The notes under the pieces were generated by a model. It searched no databases, was not told where the DNA came from, and saw only the letters and a list, made by a program, of their open reading frames with translations. This document shows, piece by piece, positions 62,088 through 64,000 of a stretch of 64,000 bases of DNA. The stretch is from Streptomyces poonensis (GTDB lineage: Bacteria > Actinomycetota > Actinomycetes > Streptomycetales > Streptomycetaceae), in assembly GCF_014650915.1 (NCBI RefSeq), contig NZ_BMVW01000005.1, positions 124,001 to 188,000 of the forward strand. The letters are read 5' to 3'. Positions within the stretch are counted from its first letter, which is position 1, and each line of letters starts with the position of its first letter. Both the position numbers and the translations under genes were made by a program.

Positions 62088-62822
62088 TCACACGTCGGTG
62101 AGCCGCAGCCCCGCGTGGGCCTTGTAGCGCCGGTTCACCGAGATGAGGTTGGCGACCAGGGCCTCGACCTGGTGGGCGTTGCGCAGCCGCCCGGCGAAGA
62201 TGCCGCGCATGCCGGGGATGCGGCCGGCCAGCGCCTGCACGATCTCCACGTCGGCGCGGACCTCGCCGAGGACCATCACGTCGGTGTCGATCTCGTCGGT
62301 CTCCGGGTCCTGGAGGAGGACGGCGGAGAGGTGGTGGAAGGCGGCCGTGACCCGGGAGTCCGGCAGCAGCGCGGCGGCCTGCTCGGCGGCGCTGCCCTCC
62401 TCCGGCTTCAGCGCGTAGGCGCCCTTCTTGTCGAAGCCGAGCGGGTTGACGCAGTCGACGACGAGCTTGCCGGTCAGCTCCTCGCGCAGGGACTCCAGGG
62501 TCTTCCCGTGCCCCTCCCACGGCACCGCCACGATCACGATGTCGCTGCGGCGCGCGGTCTCGGCGTTGTCGGCGCCCTCGACGCCGTGCCCGAGCTCCTC
62601 GGCGGCTGCCTGCGCCCGCTCGGCGGCGCGGGAACCGATGATCACCTTCTGGCCGGCCCGGGCGAGGCGGTACGCGAGGCCCTTGCCCTGCGGTCCGGTG
62701 CCGCCGAGCACGCCGACGACGAGCCCGGACACGTCGGGCAGGTCCCAGGGGTCCTTGGCGGGGGCCTTGGCGGGCGTCTGTGCGCTGCTGTCGCTGCTCT
62801 CAGTGCTCTCAGTAGAGGTCAT
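62088..62822 (-). CDS. npdG: F420-dependent NADP reductase
   Basis: 244 residues. Rossmann fold: VVGVLGGTGPQGKGLAYRLARAG (NADP site), then IIGSRAAERA and AFHHLSAVLL. The N-terminal 30 residues are Ser/Thr/Ala-rich and precede the domain. It transfers hydride between F420 and NADP, supplying reduced F420. Its start overlaps the sialidase stop by 14 bases, so both genes are cotranslated. A sialidase and an F420 enzyme have no obvious shared pathway. Confidence 0.92.
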   Translation of the reverse strand: MTSTESTESSDSSAQTPAKAPAKDPWDLPDVSGLVVGVLGGTGPQGKGLAYRLARAGQKVIIGSRAAERAQAAAEELGHGVEGADNAETARRSDIVIVAVPWEGHGKTLESLREELTGKLVVDCVNPLGFDKKGAYALKPEEGSAAEQAAALLPDSRVTAAFHHLSAVLLQDPETDEIDTDVMVLGEVRADVEIVQALAGRIPGMRGIFAGRLRNAHQVEALVANLISVNRRYKAHAGLRLTDV

Positions 62823-63945
62823 GGGCCGACTCTACGTGCGCGGACCGTGGCGCCGGGTGTCCGGTTCGGGTGAGTGCCGTCACGGGGATCCGGCGGAAGG
62901 TGATCGTCTCGTACGCGCTGAAGTCGCCCGTCTCGTACAGCAGGCCGACGGTGGCGTCGTCGACGCGGACGAGGTCGGAGTACGCGGCGGGCAGCCCGTC
63001 CACGGTGTGGACCGGCCGCCAGGTGGTGCCGTGGTCGGTGCTGGCGCGGATCGTCATCAGGGCCCGGGCGCCGGGGTCGGCGGGGCCGGAGTACAGCAGC
63101 AGGTCCGGGTCGCGGAGCTGGAGGACGCTGCCCTCGACGACGGGTCCGGTCAGGCCCGCCTGCGGCCGGAAGGGCTTGACCAGGCTCGCGCCGCCGTCCC
63201 GCGAGTGGGCGTCGGCGCGGGTGCCGGGGGACGGGGAGTCGTTGCGGGTGTTGAGGTAGACGCGGCCGTCGGGGAGTTCGGCCGCGGTGGTCTCGTTGAC
63301 GTTGACGTAGCCGTCGGTGTCGTCGTCGGCGTACCCGATGCGCCAGGTCTCCCCGCGGTCGTCACTGAGCAGGCAGTGGCCGCCGTTGTACCGGCCCTCG
63401 GTGCCGTCGTCCGTGCCGGTGGGCGGCAGGGAGTGGTTGGCGGGTACGACGACCCGGCCGGTGCGCAGCTGGAGGGCGTGGCCGGGCGTGGTGGCGTACC
63501 ACCGCCAGGACGACCGCTTGACGTCCGCGGTGATCTCCCTCGGGGCGGACCAGGTGGCCCCCTCGTCGTCGCTGTGCCGCACCCACACCCGGCGCCCGTC
63601 GGCGGCGCTCACCTCGCCGCGGCGGATGGCGGTCTCGGTGGCGGCGGCCGCGTTGCGGACGTGGACGAGCAGGACGCGGCCGGTGTCGAGGACGACGGGG
63701 GCCGGGTTGCCCGCGAGATCGTCGCCGTTGCGTGCGGCGACCTCGAGCGGGCCCCAGGTGCGGCCGCCGTCCGTGGACCGCTTCAGCACGATATCGATGT
63801 GGCCGTGGTCGTCGCGCGAGTCGACCCGCCCCTCGCAGAGGGCGAGCAGGGTGCCGGACCGTGTGGCGACGACGGCCGGGATACGGAAGCTCGCGTACCC
63901 CTCCTGCCCGGCACGGAAGGGAACACTGGTCTCGATCTCGGTCAT
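62809..63945 (-). CDS. Exo-alpha-sialidase, cytoplasmic-type
   Basis: 378 residues, six-bladed beta-propeller sialidase (GH33-like). It begins with FRIPAVVATRSG, the FRIP arginine motif, and has Asp boxes in the form STDGGRTWGP, SDDEGATWSA, SDDRGETWRI and STDHGTTWRP. No signal peptide in front, so the enzyme is probably cytoplasmic or exported by an unseen route. It removes terminal sialic acids. The ATG at 63945 follows GAGGAG; a longer in-frame start at 63972 is less likely. The 28 bases beyond 63972 hold nothing. Confidence 0.87.
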   Translation of the reverse strand: MTEIETSVPFRAGQEGYASFRIPAVVATRSGTLLALCEGRVDSRDDHGHIDIVLKRSTDGGRTWGPLEVAARNGDDLAGNPAPVVLDTGRVLLVHVRNAAAATETAIRRGEVSAADGRRVWVRHSDDEGATWSAPREITADVKRSSWRWYATTPGHALQLRTGRVVVPANHSLPPTGTDDGTEGRYNGGHCLLSDDRGETWRIGYADDDTDGYVNVNETTAAELPDGRVYLNTRNDSPSPGTRADAHSRDGGASLVKPFRPQAGLTGPVVEGSVLQLRDPDLLLYSGPADPGARALMTIRASTDHGTTWRPVHTVDGLPAAYSDLVRVDDATVGLLYETGDFSAYETITFRRIPVTALTRTGHPAPRSAHVESAHDLY

Positions 63946-64000
63946 GCGGCTCTCCTCGGCGTGCGGGAACACGGTCGAGGGGCCCCTCTGCCCCGGCCGG

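Overview
The window is high-GC, dense actinobacterial DNA. GC-rich codon third positions, many GTG starts, purine-rich Shine-Dalgarno sites, ANTAR/GAF proteins, a SARP/AfsR-type regulator, F420 biochemistry and the order pulA-amy-aglA-malGFE/malR-PAP2-glnE-glnA2 all point to a chromosomal region of Streptomyces.

Layout. 1-9.4 kb: end of a two-component system, a secreted DUF1996 protein, a lipoprotein, a Tat-exported GH89 alpha-N-acetylglucosaminidase with a TetR regulator, a tautomerase-like isomerase and a REC-GAF-PP2C phosphatase. 9.4-23.8 kb: a maltodextrin/starch locus, with a secreted amylase-pullulanase fusion, a secreted alpha-amylase with starch-binding domain, an intracellular alpha-glucosidase (aglA), the ABC importer malEFG and the divergent LacI repressor malR. 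CTTGCA/TGCAAG motifs lie between malE and malR. 23.9-28.3 kb: a PAP2-like membrane protein, glnE and a small membrane protein.

28.4-38.6 kb is an accessory stretch: an HTH gene, a frameshifted AbiE-type pair, a decayed tRNA-Arg-like sequence, unknown zinc-ribbon proteins, a TIR-domain protein in visibly lower-GC DNA, an XRE/HD/unknown module, a VapBC-like pair, and fragments of core genes (a glnE-like 25-mer and a diverged 88-bp copy of the glnA2 3' end). This is what a repeatedly invaded and decayed integration region looks like.

38.6-64 kb: a VOC protein, glnA2, flavohaemoglobin hmp with its regulator nsrR and two NsrR-like operators, DUF3105 and DUF305 proteins, nadE, three GAF/ANTAR-type proteins, an MFS exporter, a membrane endonuclease/exonuclease/phosphatase-family protein, a TetR-MFS drug-efflux pair, panB, a DrrAB-like ABC exporter preceded by phased TGTCGG repeats and followed by a convergent SARP-NB-ARC regulator, a Uma2-family protein, an M50 metalloprotease, a small membrane protein, and a sialidase overlapping an F420-NADP reductase.

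Functional threads. Extracellular starch is cut by the fusion enzyme and amylase, dextrins are imported by MalEFG and finished by AglA under MalR. GlnE and GlnA2 belong to nitrogen control and polyamine/glutamine metabolism. Hmp-NsrR is a self-contained nitric-oxide detoxification unit. The strongest novelty candidates are the solo TIR protein, the phased repeat array at the ABC exporter, and the traces of integration (glnA2 3' duplication, tRNA-Arg relics).
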